Shown here one piece after another: positions 21,775-34,400 of a stretch of DNA of 64,000 nucleotides. A program made the position numbers and the translations under genes. The stretch spans positions 1,121,001-1,185,000 of the forward strand of contig JAHQIY010000011.1 of the NCBI GenBank assembly GCA_019054805.1, given 5' to 3'. Each line of letters opens with the position of its first letter. The first letter of the stretch is position 1. The notes beneath the pieces were generated by a model. The model made no database searches and was not told the origin of the DNA. It worked only from the letters and a program-made list of their open reading frames with translations. The DNA is from Brachionus manjavacas. Taxonomy: Eukaryota; Rotifera; Eurotatoria; Ploima; Brachionidae.

Positions 21775-22632
21775 TAGCTAATCTAAATGATTTAAACAAT
21801 ATAATAAATTTAGCAATAAACCTAATTGAATTAAGAAAAAAAATTAGCAAACAGATTAAGCTAAAATTAGCATGCTTATTTTAGCAAGTTTTTTTAGCAA
21901 AAAAGATTTTCTACTTTTTTTGGTTTAAGTGTGCCTTATTCCAAGTGCCCGCAACATCGAAAAGTTTTAAAATTGGCCCAAGTTTTAGCTTTTGTCCCCC
22001 CAGTTGATGTTAAATACTTGTTTAAAAAAATAAAATCTGAACTTGACTCTAATTTAGAATTTTTCAAAAATGCATTAAAATTATCCAATTATATGGAAGA
22101 GACTTGGATTGGGTAAGACACCACTAAGAAAGCTGGTAGAGGAAGAGGAGTGAAAGTTATAACAACTTATGTTGAATCTAGATTTAAAATTGAGTTGTGG
22201 AATGTTAGCAGCGGAATTAATGATTGCCTACCGCGCACTAACAACTCTGTAGAGGCTTGGCATAATGCCTTTAGTAACATGCTCAGTAAGCACCCGTCCA
22301 TTTATCCGCTGGTGGACAAATTTCGAGAAGAACAGAAAAAACAGAGGATTTATTAGTAAAATTAGAAACCGGTGTCCAATACAAACGGAAACCAGCTTAT
22401 ATTTTATTAGACGATAGAATTAAAGAAATACAAAAAAAATTATTCTTTAGCTAATTTTGATAAGTACTATGATAGTTTGTCGCTAATTTTGGATTTTTAG
22501 GTTTTTCTTTTTTTTAAAATTTGCTAAATTGACTATTTCTCTTTTTGTTTATTGCTAATTTTAATAAAATTATTGCTATATTTGTGTTGCTAAATTTTTT
22601 TTATTACTTGCTAATTTAATCAATTTAAATTA
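21775..22632. mobile_element. MULE-like relic with ends built of TTAGCAA iterations
   Basis: The left flank (21775-21905) has five TTAGCA units. The right flank (22440-22632) has about seven inverted TTGCTAA-type units. Between them lies a decayed transposase fragment. The repeat units are spaced irregularly by AT-rich sequence, unlike simple tandem repeats. The exact termini and target duplication could not be determined. The arrangement parallels the elements at 13749, 19819 and 47915 but with its own motif. Confidence 0.6.
21931..22450 (+). pseudogene. Decayed MULE transposase fragment
   Basis: Two in-frame pieces are separated by a stop near 22112. The first is LAFVPPVDVKYLFKKIKSEL up to METWIG-like sequence. 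The second is VESRFKIELWNVSSG with LPRTNNSVEAWHNAFS. After LVDKFREEQKK a frameshift leads into the remaining C-terminal part (VQYKRKPAYILLDDRIKEI) ending near 22450. The motif RTNNSVEAWH recurs in the relic at 48311 (KTNNASETWH), so the two transposases are homologous. It is inactive. Confidence 0.65.
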
Positions 22633-22740
22633 ATCAATTCTAAAATGAACCGTCCCCGTAGTCTGTCCATAGTCTGTCCAACTGGAATTTGAAGCTGTTT
22701 AAGGACCTAGCATTTATTATTTAGCATTTAGTTACATTCT

Positions 22741-23672
22741 TTATTTATAACAAAAAGGGGAACCTAGAAAATAAGATAAATAAATACACCAACGAACTAG
22801 AACAATGGCTTATTAAATGGAAAATGAAGATATCAGTTGAAAAGTCATGTTCAGTAGTCTTTTCTAGGTACAAAAAAGAGGATGATAATCTAAACTTAAA
22901 AATCTATGGAAACAGAATAGTGAGCCAAAAAGAAATCAAGTTTCTTGGTATAAATTTGATTCTAAATTAAACTTTAATATATTAGTAGACCAAATTAAAG
23001 AACGCTGCAACAAAAGGCTAAATATTATTAAGATATTGTCAAATAAAAAATGGCGCCTTAATCAAAACACACTAGGAAATTTATATAAATCTTTAGTCGG
23101 ATCGATTTTAGACTATTCTTTTCCTTGCTTGAATTCATTTTCAGAAAATAATATCAAAAAACTACAAGCAATTCAGAATACAGCAGTAAGATCTATCCTT
23201 AAGTTAAAATATGATACTCCCTCCAACATCGTACAACATGAAGCTTTTAATAAACTAAAATTACTAACAGTCTCGAATCGTCTTTTTGAGTTGAGTGAGA
23301 AATATGTTGGGACAGGACTGAGTCATTCTATTCCATTGGTTGAAAGACTGGTGAAAGAATACAAAGAAGGTTTCGAATCAAGATATATTGAATACCCAAC
23401 TCCATTGTGTAATTGCTGCCTTACTATTTCTTCTTTTTTTCCTGAAACTTGAACTATTTAAACATGTGCCACATGTAACAATCTTTTCCAATTTATGTCT
23501 TTTAAACTTTCTTTTTTTTAGCATATTTACTCTATTTTGATTCTTTTTTTTTTATCTAATTTTATTAACTTTAATTTTATTTTTATTCAATTTTTTTAAT
23601 TTTATTTTTAACTTATTCTGAAGGAGCTCTAGCTCGGTACAGAAAACAAATAAATAAAAATAAAAATAAAAT
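22741..23672 (+). mobile_element. 5'-truncated Jockey/CR1-like LINE relic
   Basis: The plus strand encodes the RT palm/thumb end: LEQWLIKWKMKISVEKSCSV, a frameshift at about 22965 just after KEIKFLGI, then NKKWRLNQNTLGNLYKSLVG, SILDYSFPCL and a final stop at about 23452. The 3' region ends in AAATAAATAAAAATAAAAA at about 23650-23672. RT catalytic residues, endonuclease and ORF1 are missing. It abuts the oppositely oriented LINE starting at about 23685. Confidence 0.7.
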
Positions 23673-23684
23673 TATTTCACTAGG

Positions 23685-24970
23685 TAACTTGTTCAAGCTC
23701 TTGACTACTCTATTAGTCAAAAAATTACCACGTTGTGTTGTTTTGGTAAGTTGTTTGGTGAATCTTTGTTTGTGTCCTCGAATATTGTTTGCAGGACCAT
23801 CCGCTGTAAGGGAGTTACATCTAAGTACAGGATTCTGCAAGATCATCAAGTTTAGCCGTTTAATACATTTAAAAAACTGTATAAGGTCTCCTCTTTCTCG
23901 TCTCACTTTTAGAGATGTTAAACCGAGCGCTAATAATCTGTGTTCATAATTTAAGTTCCTAATCTCAGGGACCAATTTAGTTGCACGTCTTTGTATTCTT
24001 TCAGATTTTTTTAAATCCTTTTTCAATTATGGATTCCAAGCTGCAGCGGCGTACTCTAGGTGGGGCCTTACAAAAGTTGCATAAAGTTGTCTAAAAGTTT
24101 TAATTGACCACCACTTGAAAACTTGATGTTTAAGTTGACCAAGAATAGCGTTAGTTTTGTTCGCTGCATGAGATACTTGATGGTTCCGTATTAGGTCAAT
24201 CTTGAGGTAGATTCCAAGATCTCGCTCAATATCTGTTTGTTGCATTTGAGCATTTTCAATCTTTAAATTTATTTCTCGGAAATGCTGGTTCTTAAAGAAC
24301 ATAAATTTGCTTTTATCTTCATTGAAGCTCATTTGCCATTTGTTTGCTCAAGGTATAAGTCTGTCAATGTCAATTTGAAGATCTTGCACATCAATACTGT
24401 TCCTAATGGTGGCTATTAATTTAGTGTCGTCAGCAAAAAGCTTAATTACGCTGTTAACTTCTTCAGGTAAATCATTTATGAAAATGGTAAAAAGTAGTGG
24501 TAAGAGTACCGATCCTTGAGGTACACCACTTTTCACTTCCTTCTAATCAGATATCACTTCACCTAAGACTACTCTTTAGAAGAAGAGAACCTCTGAAACC
24601 ATAAGCTTCAAGTTTTTTTGTCAGCGCTCTATGACATGCCTTATCAAATAATTTGGCAAAATCCATAAATACAACTGCTGAAGCGAAACCGTGATCTAAA
24701 GCTTCTGTCACTGAGTCAATTGTTTCAAGGAGGTTAGTCAAGCATGATCGTTTAGTAACGAAACCGTGTTGCTGCAACGCAACTAAGTCATGTTTTATTA
24801 GATGGGCCATCATTGCTTCCTTGATAATTCTTTTCATTATTTTACATGATACTGATGCTAGTGAGACCGGTCTGTTGTTAACCGGTTAACCGGAAGATAG
24901 GAGTTATATTTGCCTCTTTCCACACATTTGGTAATTTTCCAGACACGAAACTTGTTTTAAAAAAAGGTTC
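23685..24970 (-). mobile_element. CR1/L2-type LINE reverse transcriptase relic
   Basis: The minus strand encodes most of an RT. In order it has KIMKRIIKEAMMAH, FMDFAKLFDKACHRAL, SGVPQGSVLLPLLF, KLFADDTKLIATI and ERDLGIYLK. It continues with RPHLEYAAAAWNP, RIQRRATKLVPEI, RRERGDLIQFFK and NFLTNRVVKSLNKLP. Several stops and frameshifts break it (for example at about 24840, 24545, 24345 and 24026). The catalytic FADD is intact. The C-terminus is cut off where the neighbouring LINE tail begins. Endonuclease and ORF1 are absent. Confidence 0.8.
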
Positions 24971-25464
24971 CAAAATAATTGAAAAAAAATTTAGTAATTG
25001 CTTAACTTATATTTGTGTCAAGTCTGAATGCAACTAGAAATAAAAATTCGAAATTCTATCTTCAAAAATCTATGAGTAACAGAAATAGAGATTAAAAACG
25101 CGATTAAACCTTGAAACAAAATTGTTAATAAGTAATAAGTAATTTTTTGCAAAGACAAACTAAAGCAAAAAGAAAGCCAAGAGAGCAAAATTTAATTTAT
25201 TTAAAAATCCAATTAATCTTTTAAATAAGAAACAAAATTATAATTAAAAAAAAATCCTCTTGAATATTTTTAGAAATAATAAACAAATTCAAAAATTAAA
25301 TTAAAAAATTCGTCTTTCAATAGCCTCTCATCTTATCTATTTAGCTTATCGCACAAATAAAGTCTTGTCATTATTACCTCAAACTTCAATATTTTAAACA
25401 ATTCTGTGCTAAATTTTAATAAATTATTACTTAAATTTAGAACAACTGTTCAATTCACTTTGCC
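24971..25464. other. Promoter/5' flank of the SLC17-like gene
   Basis: AT-rich sequence preceding the ATG at 25465. No distinct element could be supported. Confidence 0.4.
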
Positions 25465-28400
25465 ATGAAAGAACCATTAGACCCAAAATCCAATCCATCA
25501 TTGCTCATATCAGTCCGATTTTTGCTAGCCTTGATGATTTTTTTCGGCGTAGCCTTGCAGTACATGCAAAAGATCGACATGGGCATCAGTATTGTGGTCA
25601 TGGTCAACTCAACTGCTATTCAACAAACAGACCCAAATCATCATATTGGTCCAATAATTGATGACGCAAATGACACATGTCTTTTCAAACCTGACCAAAA
25701 AAATTCGACCAAAGATTCAGGGTCTTTTGTATGGTCTAAATCAGTCCAAGGCCTAATTTTGTCTTCATATTTCTATGGCTACATTTTTACTCAAGTAAGG
25801 TTGGTAAAAAAAATTAATTTTAACTTAAAGATTATATAAGATCCCAGGTGGATGGCTTTCGATGAAGTACGGTGCTAAAACGATCCTTGGAGTTTCAATG
25901 CTGATCGGTTCCATTTTCACAATTTTGATAGTTCCCAGTGCTCAATTTGGCTATGGGGTCCTTATGACTTGTAGATTTTTAATAGGACTTGCTCATGTTT
26001 GTTTTGAATTTTGATTTTTTCTCTTGGTAAATTTTTTTGCTCAGGGTATGATGTGGCCGGCAATTAGTGCCATGTTTATAAAATGGGCGCCGCCGTTCGA
26101 AAAATCGCGGATCATCGGTTTTGCATCATCTGGCGCCAATATTGGCAATGTAATCGCTTTACCTCTGGGAGGATTTTTGTGTGGCCTACAAGACGGATGG
26201 AAACTAATGTTTTATTTATTTGGTAATTATTTTATTAGAAAAATTAAAAATTAAAATTTTAAAAGGATCGTTGGGGATTTTGTGGTTCATATTGTTTGTT
26301 TGTCTGACTGCCGATTCACCTCATGACCATCGTTTTATTAGTTCCAGGGAAAAAAGTTTTGTTATAAGTCACACATGCGATGATTTTACTAAAATAAATG
26401 AAGAAGAGCCTCTAAAAGTAAAAGTAAAGCGGTCAAATTCAATTCCATGGATGTCAATTTTCACTTCCAAAGCTTGCATTGCCATTTTTACAGCTCACTT
26501 GTGTCATAATTGGGGCAATTATATGTTTTTGACTCAGTTGCCTAGTTTTATGAAGGATGTTCTTCGTTTTGACATCAAATCGGTAAATAAAATAAAAATC
26601 TCATCTTTTATCTTAAAAGTTGAATTTAATTTTAATTGAAGTTTAATGAATTTGGATTTTTGTGTCTTAAAATTTAGTTCTTTGAGTAAATTTCTAAAGA
26701 ACTGTCTTAAGTCAAAAGTCTTATGTCAAGTCTAATTGTTTTGTAAGAACAACAGAATAAGAGAAATTAAAAATATAAAAATTAAAAAATTAAAATAATA
26801 ATTAACTCTTAATTATTATTTTAATATAAAATATAATAATTAACTAAAAAAAAATAATCGTAAATTTACATAACCTTTAGAGAAATTGATAATATCTAAA
26901 TATAATCTTATCTTATTTATTCTTGTTGAAAATATTATAAAGGATTTACTTTTGTGGCAAAAAAATAAATTGATTAAGAAATGTTTACTCGGTGATCTAG
27001 GGTTTAGATATTTAGAAACCCTTTCGTTATTCTTATATAAGCTTATTAAATCTAGTATTATAATCTCTTCTTAGATTCAACAATGGCGTTATTTAGAGGT
27101 GTAAAGTTAGATCATCTTCTCGTGGTACCTTGGAATTTTGTATCCAAATACTTTTGCTGTAAATATGTAATGACAAGGATGATCAAAAAAAATGGTCTTT
27201 TAATAACATCCTAAATGAAAGTTGATCGATTGATAATTTTTTGACTCAAATTTTAGAAAAATTTAAATTTTCAATTATTTCTTAAAAAAATAATTTAGAA
27301 TAGTTTTTAATAATTTTTTTTTAAAGATTGAATTATTAAACATAATGAGAAAAAATAAAAATGGTTGAACAAATAAGATTGAGTTAGGTTGCGCACTAAG
27401 CTTATGAACAAAACTTTGCATGCCCCCTCATCTCTGCTATTTTTTGTAAAAAAAATTTTAGTCAACAAAAAATTTAAATTTGAACATAAATTTGTCAATT
27501 AATTATTTAGTCTTCAAAAATTGTATTTGATTTTGAACTCATCAATTTTCGTCAAAAATCAACTTTAAGACCAACATTAAAAATCAGGTTCAAAGATTAT
27601 TTTATTAATACTAGGTTTTAGATTTATTAACGAGTCCAAAAATTAAAAAAAATCCTAATATTAAGGATTTAAAGTTTAGAAAGTCTTGTAATTAATGGAA
27701 AAATAGCAAGATGGTTGTCGAGACGTGGTTTTAAACCTGTAATTTAAGAAAATATGTCATATTGTAAGTGCTTATGGAACATTACATGTGAAGACTTGTC
27801 ATTTTTCCCATATTGGTTAAATAAATCTTGTTGCGTTGATATTTTAAAAAGGAATAAAAATTTATCAAAAAAAGAATTCGGAGAATTAATTTAATTTTTT
27901 TTTCTGCAACAAATAAAAAATTCTTATAATTTTTGAATAAATTTTTTACTTAAAGTTATCAAGAAAATTTTAGTAAATAATCAATGTAGACTTAAAAAAA
28001 AATTTAATTTGTCTTAGTAATTTTTTAATTTTAAGGTTAAAAAAATTTCAAATAAATTAAATTTTTTTAACCTTAAAATTAAAAAATTACTAAGAACTTA
28101 AATACTTTCGTCATAAAAATAGGGGGACCAGTTTCGACTGGGTAATAATTGCGGTTTAGATGATCAACTCGATGCAGTAGCCTCTGTGTCAGATCGTAGC
28201 CGTTGCTCAAAAAGGTACTTGAAAAGGAGATGAGCGCCTCCCCCATTATCCACTAGGATAGAATAGGGTCAATTATACAAAAACTTTCATTATTTAAATA
28301 AATTTTTGATTAGCTTGTCGACAATTTTTCATTGAGTTGAAAATATAAAGATGTGTATTGATTTAAAACTTTATTCCTAATTATTTTATTGTTATTTTTT

Positions 28401-29236
28401 TCAAATTGAGGAAAGAATTTCTTTTACTTATTCAAATAATAGAAAATAAAATTTTATTTATTCTATAGATTAAAATAGGGTTTTATTTTTTAAATGTGAT
28501 GAAATTTTTTCTTATTTAGATTTTCCAAGTCAATTACGCAATTTCATTTTTTTTTCTACACCGGAAAGTATTTAACTAAAACTTAATTACACAAATTAAA
28601 ACTTAAATTGTTCAAACACCCTTTAAAAAAAAAACAAAACAATTTCCATAAATAAAAAACTTTTTAATAATCAAAAAAATTTGACCAAAAATTCAAAATT
28701 TCTTTTTGTAAACATTCTTAAAATTAAAATTTAAGAATGGCTTATTCTCATCAATACCTTACATCAGTTGCTGGACGTGTGCTATGATTTCGAGTGTTAT
28801 AAGTGACAGATTGATTTTAAGCGGAGCAATTTCCAAATCATCAATAAGAAAAATTTTCAATGGAATCGGTTTCTTTGTGCCCATGGTGGCTGTGATACTT
28901 CTTTCTTTGGTGACATGTACTAATCCGTACATGGGGGTAGTCTTACTTGCTTTTGGTGTTGGATTTTTGGGCTGCAATTCTGGTGCAGGCTTCCATGTGA
29001 ACATAAATGAAATCGGTGGAGAATATTCCGGAATTTTATTCGGAATTTCGAACACATTTGCCACCATATCTGGAATAGTTTCTCCATACATTGTCGGTGT
29101 CATGACTCCAGATAGCACTCAACACGAATGGCAGCATGTTTTTTACCTAACAGCAGCTATTTATTTATTCGGTGCCATCGTTTATATTTTGTTCAGCAAA
29201 GCAACAGTCGAAAAATGGGCTCAAAACAGTAATTAA
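25465..29236 (+). CDS. SLC17-family (anion/sialin/VGLUT-type) MFS transporter, five exons
   Basis: Membrane transporter of the major facilitator superfamily, SLC17 type. These move organic anions such as sialic acid, glutamate, nucleotides or phosphate. The substrate here is not decidable. Exons: 25465-25794, 25841-25996, 26045-26222, 26266-26582 and 28736-29236. All introns are GT/AG and the phases join to 493 residues. Visible hallmarks: first helix VRFLLALMIFFGVALQYMQK with the following GISIVVMVN; glycosylation sites in the first loop; WSKSVQGLILSSYFYGYIFT joined to IPGGWLSMKYG; GLAHGMMWPAISAMFIKWAP; SSGANIGNVIALPLGG; the second half with WGNYMFLTQLPSFMKDVL and NINEIGGEYSGILFG. Introns 1-3 are 43-48 bp. 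Intron 4 is 2.15 kb and holds a perfect hairpin and a SINE-like repeat. A poly(A) signal candidate AATAAA lies just after the stop at about 29247. The next gene starts only 137 bp downstream. Confidence 0.85.
28013..28094. repeat. Perfect 36-bp inverted repeat with 10-nt loop
   Basis: The arms 28013-28048 and 28059-28094 are exact reverse complements (CTTAGTAATTTTTTAATTTT...), separated by CAAATAAATT. It lies in intron 4 of the SLC17-like gene, directly before the SINE-like repeat. Perfect symmetry in such AT-rich sequence suggests recent formation or selection. It could be a foldback insertion, or a hairpin in the transcript. Confidence 0.85.
28096..28262 (+). repeat. SINE-like dispersed repeat, copy 1
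   Basis: About 165 bp that closely match, in inverted orientation, the sequence at 60062-60240. A shared core is GGAGATGAGCGCCTCCCC and another CTCTGTGTCAGATCG. It is GC-richer than the surroundings and has no open frame. Compared with copy 2 it lacks the tRNA-like 5' section. It lies in intron 4 of the SLC17-like gene. Confidence 0.6.
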
Positions 29237-29373
29237 ACAAAAATCAATAAAAAATAAACTTAATTTAATTGATTGTTATTGTTAACAGCATAAATAAAAA
29301 GAAATTATTTTAGTTACTTAATTTTAAATAAATTTTTTTATAAGAAATCTTTTATTTTGCTTTAATAAAAAAA

Positions 29374-31451
29374 ATGAGCGAAAAAAACATCCAAATTGAC
29401 TCGAACAATAAGGAAAACTCTGTTCAAAGGTTGCTTAATAAAATAATTAAAAAATTTTGCTTTTTTTTCATTTTTAATAAATTTTTAGACCAGAGAAAAG
29501 TTTTTTTAGAAAAAATTTGCCAATAATTGGAGCAGTGGTCGGAGTAGTAGTCGTTGGTATAGTGATAGGCTTGATACCAGTGTACAAGTCTACATCGGAC
29601 ACCTCTACACAAGAGATAGACTCGACACAATCATCTATTATGCCTGGTCAGACCAGCACGTCAACCAGCTCATTGCCTGCGAAGTCTGCTACAAGCTCAA
29701 GCACTACCACAACCTCTACGACCTCTTCTACAACAACCACAACTATAACCACTACCACTACTACCACCACTACATCGACTACTACAACTTCGACCACAAC
29801 TACCACCACCAGCACCACTACAACCACTATTCAAACATGCATCATCAAAACAAATATTAACTCGGTTTATCCATCCGACTACAATTCCAATTCCTGTCCC
29901 AAAAATTATTTTGCAGAACCAAATAATTTGACACTAACAGACTCATTTTTCTTCAACTATCCAGTAATACAAGTAATTTACTGCTACGGAACAAAAGTTT
30001 CTCTACAATGCCCGGGAAATCAAGTGCTTAAGTTTCTTGCGGTGTATTACGGAATTCAGCCGAATACAAACACAGATTTTTGCAGACTGGGCTATGTGCA
30101 ACATGACGCTTGTTACTGGGTGCCAGAGAACATAGTCAGAGGCTGCGAGGGTGAGCAGAAGTGCGAGATAGAAGTTAAAGATGGACTTTTGGGTGACCCA
30201 TGCAAAGGCTCCAACAATCATCAGTTATTTTTTCAGTACCAGTGCATTGACTTGGACAGATTTGATGAAATAAATTCCTGCTCTAAAAATATAACCAAAA
30301 AATCCATCTGTTCACCACTAACTCCTGGAGCACAGAACAACTTCTGGTGCGAAAATGAAGTTCTGATATCTTGCCCTAGTGGTTTGATTATCAGAATTCT
30401 GTGCGCTTTTTATGGCATTGATCCTAATTTTAAAATTTGCCCCAAGGGATTTTACACCGGAAGTCCGGACACATGCTATTCCAGCGAGTCTCAAACTTAT
30501 ATGGAAACTATTTGCAATGGTAGAAATTTTTGCCGAATACCCGATTTGGATCGGAATATTCCGGACTATTTAAAAGTATGCTCTGGATATCAGAATATAC
30601 TTTACGCTGAATGGGAATGTGTAGCCTCTCTAATTACCACGACTACACAAGCACCAAGCACTGTGTCCACATTGCCATTTTGTCCATTTGAGCAAAATTT
30701 AATCGGGAGTTGTGTGTCGCAGACTTTTTCACCCCATGTGCCGGTAGAGATTGAAAATTCAACATCTACCTACTTTGGTTTTCCGATCGTTGAATACACT
30801 CTGTGCCAGGATTCAATAATGGTTCTAACATGTCCCACTGATTTGGTTATTCACATACACGCGGCATACTTTGGTATTCAGCCGAATACAAGCAGGTCTT
30901 TGTGTATGAGTGACTCGGAACTTCCAGTATGTTACACTAACACTGGCTACGAGACAATTTTAAGGGCCTGTGAAGCCAAGAGCTCGTGCTCGCTGCTCGC
31001 CACCGCCAACACAATCGCAGGAGTAGATCTCTGTCCGTCACACAGCAAACAACTTTTTGTCCAGTACCAGTGTGTAGATGCCATAGGCTGGAATAAAACA
31101 ATCAGCAAATGCCAAGTAAATACAGATTTGCCAGAAATTTGTCCAGCTATTAATGAAACGGAAAATGTGCTCGAGCAAACTTGGTGTGAAGATAGTGACA
31201 TGAACATAGAGTGTGTGAGTGGAAGAATAGAGGTTGTTTGTGCTTTTTATGGACTTCATCCGTCTGTCTCCGAGTGTGGTAACTTGGAATATATTAATTT
31301 TAAGCCAGTGTGTTATTTTGAAAGCTCGTTTAATTACATAGATGCCCTATGTTCTAATCAGACCAGGTGTGAAATAAGTGATTACTCGGTATTTTCTGAT
31401 CCGTGCACTGATTTTCAAAAGGCTATTTACGTACAATGGAAGTGTGTATGA
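29374..31451 (+). CDS. Type II membrane protein with four SUEL/Gal-lectin domains (lectin 1)
   Basis: Predicted cell-surface carbohydrate-binding protein of 672 residues. Exon 1 (29374-29429) and exon 2 (29489-31451) are joined across a 59-bp GT/AG intron with the frame kept. The N-terminus is cytoplasmic, followed by a TM helix (GAVVGVVVVGIVIGLIPVYK). An extracellular mucin-like Ser/Thr stalk comes next, dominated by Thr runs (about residues 55-135). Four Cys-rich domains follow, each with a pattern such as YCYGTKVSLQCPG, VYYGIQPNTN, GDPC and LFFQYQC. These are hallmarks of the sea-urchin-egg-lectin/rhamnose-binding family (Gal_Lectin). Domains alternate between two subtypes (AYFGIQ-type and CAFYGLHPS-type). 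A poly(A) signal AATAAA overlaps the last base of the stop codon. Two paralogs follow on the same strand at 43 and 46-50 kb. The sugar specificity is unknown. Confidence 0.85.
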
Positions 31452-34400
31452 ATAAAAAAATTTTGTGTGATATTTTTCAAAAACATTAGAAAATTAAAAA
31501 AAAAAAAATTTTTTGTTTTATTATTTGTTCATAATTACGAGTAAAAACGTAATATTTAAAAATTATTATTTTCTAAAAATATTTCTATTAAAAAGTTTTT
31601 GATGAGTAAAAATTAAAATTTGAAGCTTTGAATTAGTGAAATCAAATCTTTTAAGAAAAATAAAAACTAACATAATATTTTATAAATTTTTCATTTAAAA
31701 AATTTGAATCTAATTACTTCTTTTTCATTTAAAATGTAAAATGTACTGTTTAAATTTTTGTGCGAAAAATCTTAGCACATATAAAAAAGCCAATAGTTAA
31801 AAAAATTCTTTTAATTAATTTTATTTTAAATTTTAACCTAACAAAAAATTATTTAAAAATTAAAATTTCTAATTAAAAAGAAATAAAAATCGCGCTCTTT
31901 GGCTTTGACTACTATTATTTTTGATAGAAAATTGTCATAGTTTTATCTCACCTTAAGTCTGAAATTAAAAAAATTTAGAATTTTCTGTATATAATGTATA
32001 TGGGACAATATTATTTAAATGTTTTATACTCTTTAACAGTTTTTGATTTAGGCTTTAGTGAAAATAATAATGAGCATTCTTGTTCAAAATTTATTGAATT
32101 AAATTTATCTGATTTATAATTTTAGTAAATTAAGAAATTGAATTTTTTTGTTGATTAACAGTTTGATTCACAATTTTTTTTAAGATAAATTCAAAAAGGG
32201 TGGTTGTTCACCAAAAAAATCAAAATTTTGTTTTTTAATTTATATTATTACTAGAAATGATCGTTGACACTTTATGGTAAAAGCCTTCAAATTTTATTCA
32301 TAATTAAGAAAAAAAAATATTGTAAAAAGTATTCTTGGAAATAAAGCAAAATTTTATTATAAATTTTTAAGACCAAAATTAAGAAATAGTTTTTATAAAA
32401 TTTAAAGAAATATTTTTGATTTTTAGAAATGATTTATAATTTAAAAGTCTTAAATTAACTCTCAATTTGATTAATTGGTTTATTAAAAAAATCAGAGATT
32501 TTTAAAATTTTAGTTTCGAAATAAATCAAAATAAGCAAAAAAAAATTATCATTTAAGTACAATTTAATTTAAATTTTTAAATTTGGAATTTTTGTTAGCC
32601 ATATTGGTTCGCTAATATTCTTAAAATTAGATTATTAGATCAGATAGTCAAATCATATGAGCATTTCAATAAACATATTGAATATAGATTCAGATTACTT
32701 GAATTTTACGCTCTTTGCAAAAAAGTTTTAATCAAAAATCACTTTTTAGTATTCAATTAAATAAATAAATTTGACTTTCAAGCTCAATTATTTAGATACA
32801 ATTTTTAATTTTTTTAATTTTTGTATTTGATTTAAATTAAACTTAATTAAAATAAGCCGCGGTGATTAAAAAATTTTTATGTTTAAAGAAAAGGTCGAAC
32901 ATTAGGGGAAAACAAACTAAATGTTAATTTTTTTTTTATTACATTTAAACTTTTTTTTTGATTTTAATGCAAAAAATTTTTTAAATTTTCTATCTATTTT
33001 TGAATTTTAATATTTTGCTCTTAACTTCACCGTCACGTTTCACTAAAAAAAAAGTTGTTTTGTTTATATTTAATTGTATTAAAAAAAAAGAGATAAAAAT
33101 CTTTATTTTGCAATTAAAATCCTTTGTCAAAACAAAAATTTATTTTTTTAATCAATTTTAAAGATTTTATATTCATATTCTAATTAAATTCTTCAATTTT
33201 CTTGATTTTTTTAATTGTTGTTTGTGTTTTCGACATTTCTTAATTTTGATGTTTTTTTTAATTACTTCCAAATGAACTTATTTACTTTAAATTTAAAGAG
33301 ACCTTTAATACTCATTTTTTGCTTCTGTTTCGACACGAAACCCTAATTGTATCCATTGAAATTTATTTTGTTGTGCCTCTTGTCTTGTGATAAAATAATT
33401 TTCCTTTGACAAAATTTAAAATAAAACTCGAAAAAAAGAACTTTTAACTAATCAGAGAAAATAAAAAGAGAATTCGGGTTGTTTTTGTCTAAAATAGTTC
33501 GCCGGAGTACCTTGTTAATTTTTTTCTGCTTAATGGAGTGGAATGGTCACCCTAAAAAGGTCTTAGTAAAAAATTTATCAGATTTAAATTAGCTCAAAGC
33601 TAAACAAAAAAAGAAAAAAAAAGATTTTGTTTGAAAAAAAAAATTCCAGTAATTATTTGATAGATAAGAATTTATTTCCGTAAAAAATAATCAATTTTAA
33701 TTCAAAAGATTATTAAAAATAAAAAAATAAATAAAATTTAATAAACATCATAATAATTAATTATTATTATTATTTATTATTATTATTATTATTAATTTAA
33801 TATAATTTATTTATTATGTACTTGCTATTCATAAACGATGTTAAGAGAAAGGATGTTAAAAAATTTTGTTATTCAAATTTTATTTTAAAAAAAAGAAAAA
33901 CAAGATTTAATATTATTTGTCACATTAAATCTTTATGAGACATTTTGCAGTATTTTGTGAACCAAAAATTTTTTGTTGTCTGTTTTTTTAATGCTGATAA
34001 ATCAAGTATTTTTTCTGGTCCAATTTTAACTAAATAAAAAATAGCCCCAATCTATAATTCAAATATTAAATTAAATAAAAAATCCATTTATTTGAAATTT
34101 GAATTTAGCTTTAAATAATCATCCTCAAGAGCCTTTTTGTTTATACAAACAAATTCAGGTTACTCCAATACTTATATTTAAAAAAAAAACATTGAAAATT
34201 AAAGATTGTATAATTTAAAAAAAGGCCGGTCTTGGCAACAAGTTACTAGTGACAAACTGGTCATCGAAAAAATTCAAATTCTTAAATTTAAAAATTTTCG
34301 AGCCTGACAAAATACTTCAAATTTGGGAGAAAATGAATCAATTTTCTAAAGTTCCAAAACAAAACTAGGCTACAATTTTTTCTAATAGAAACCGCATCAA

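Noticed and set aside
33744-33800. ATT/TTA repeats as a functional element
   Set aside because: A simple microsatellite without further context.
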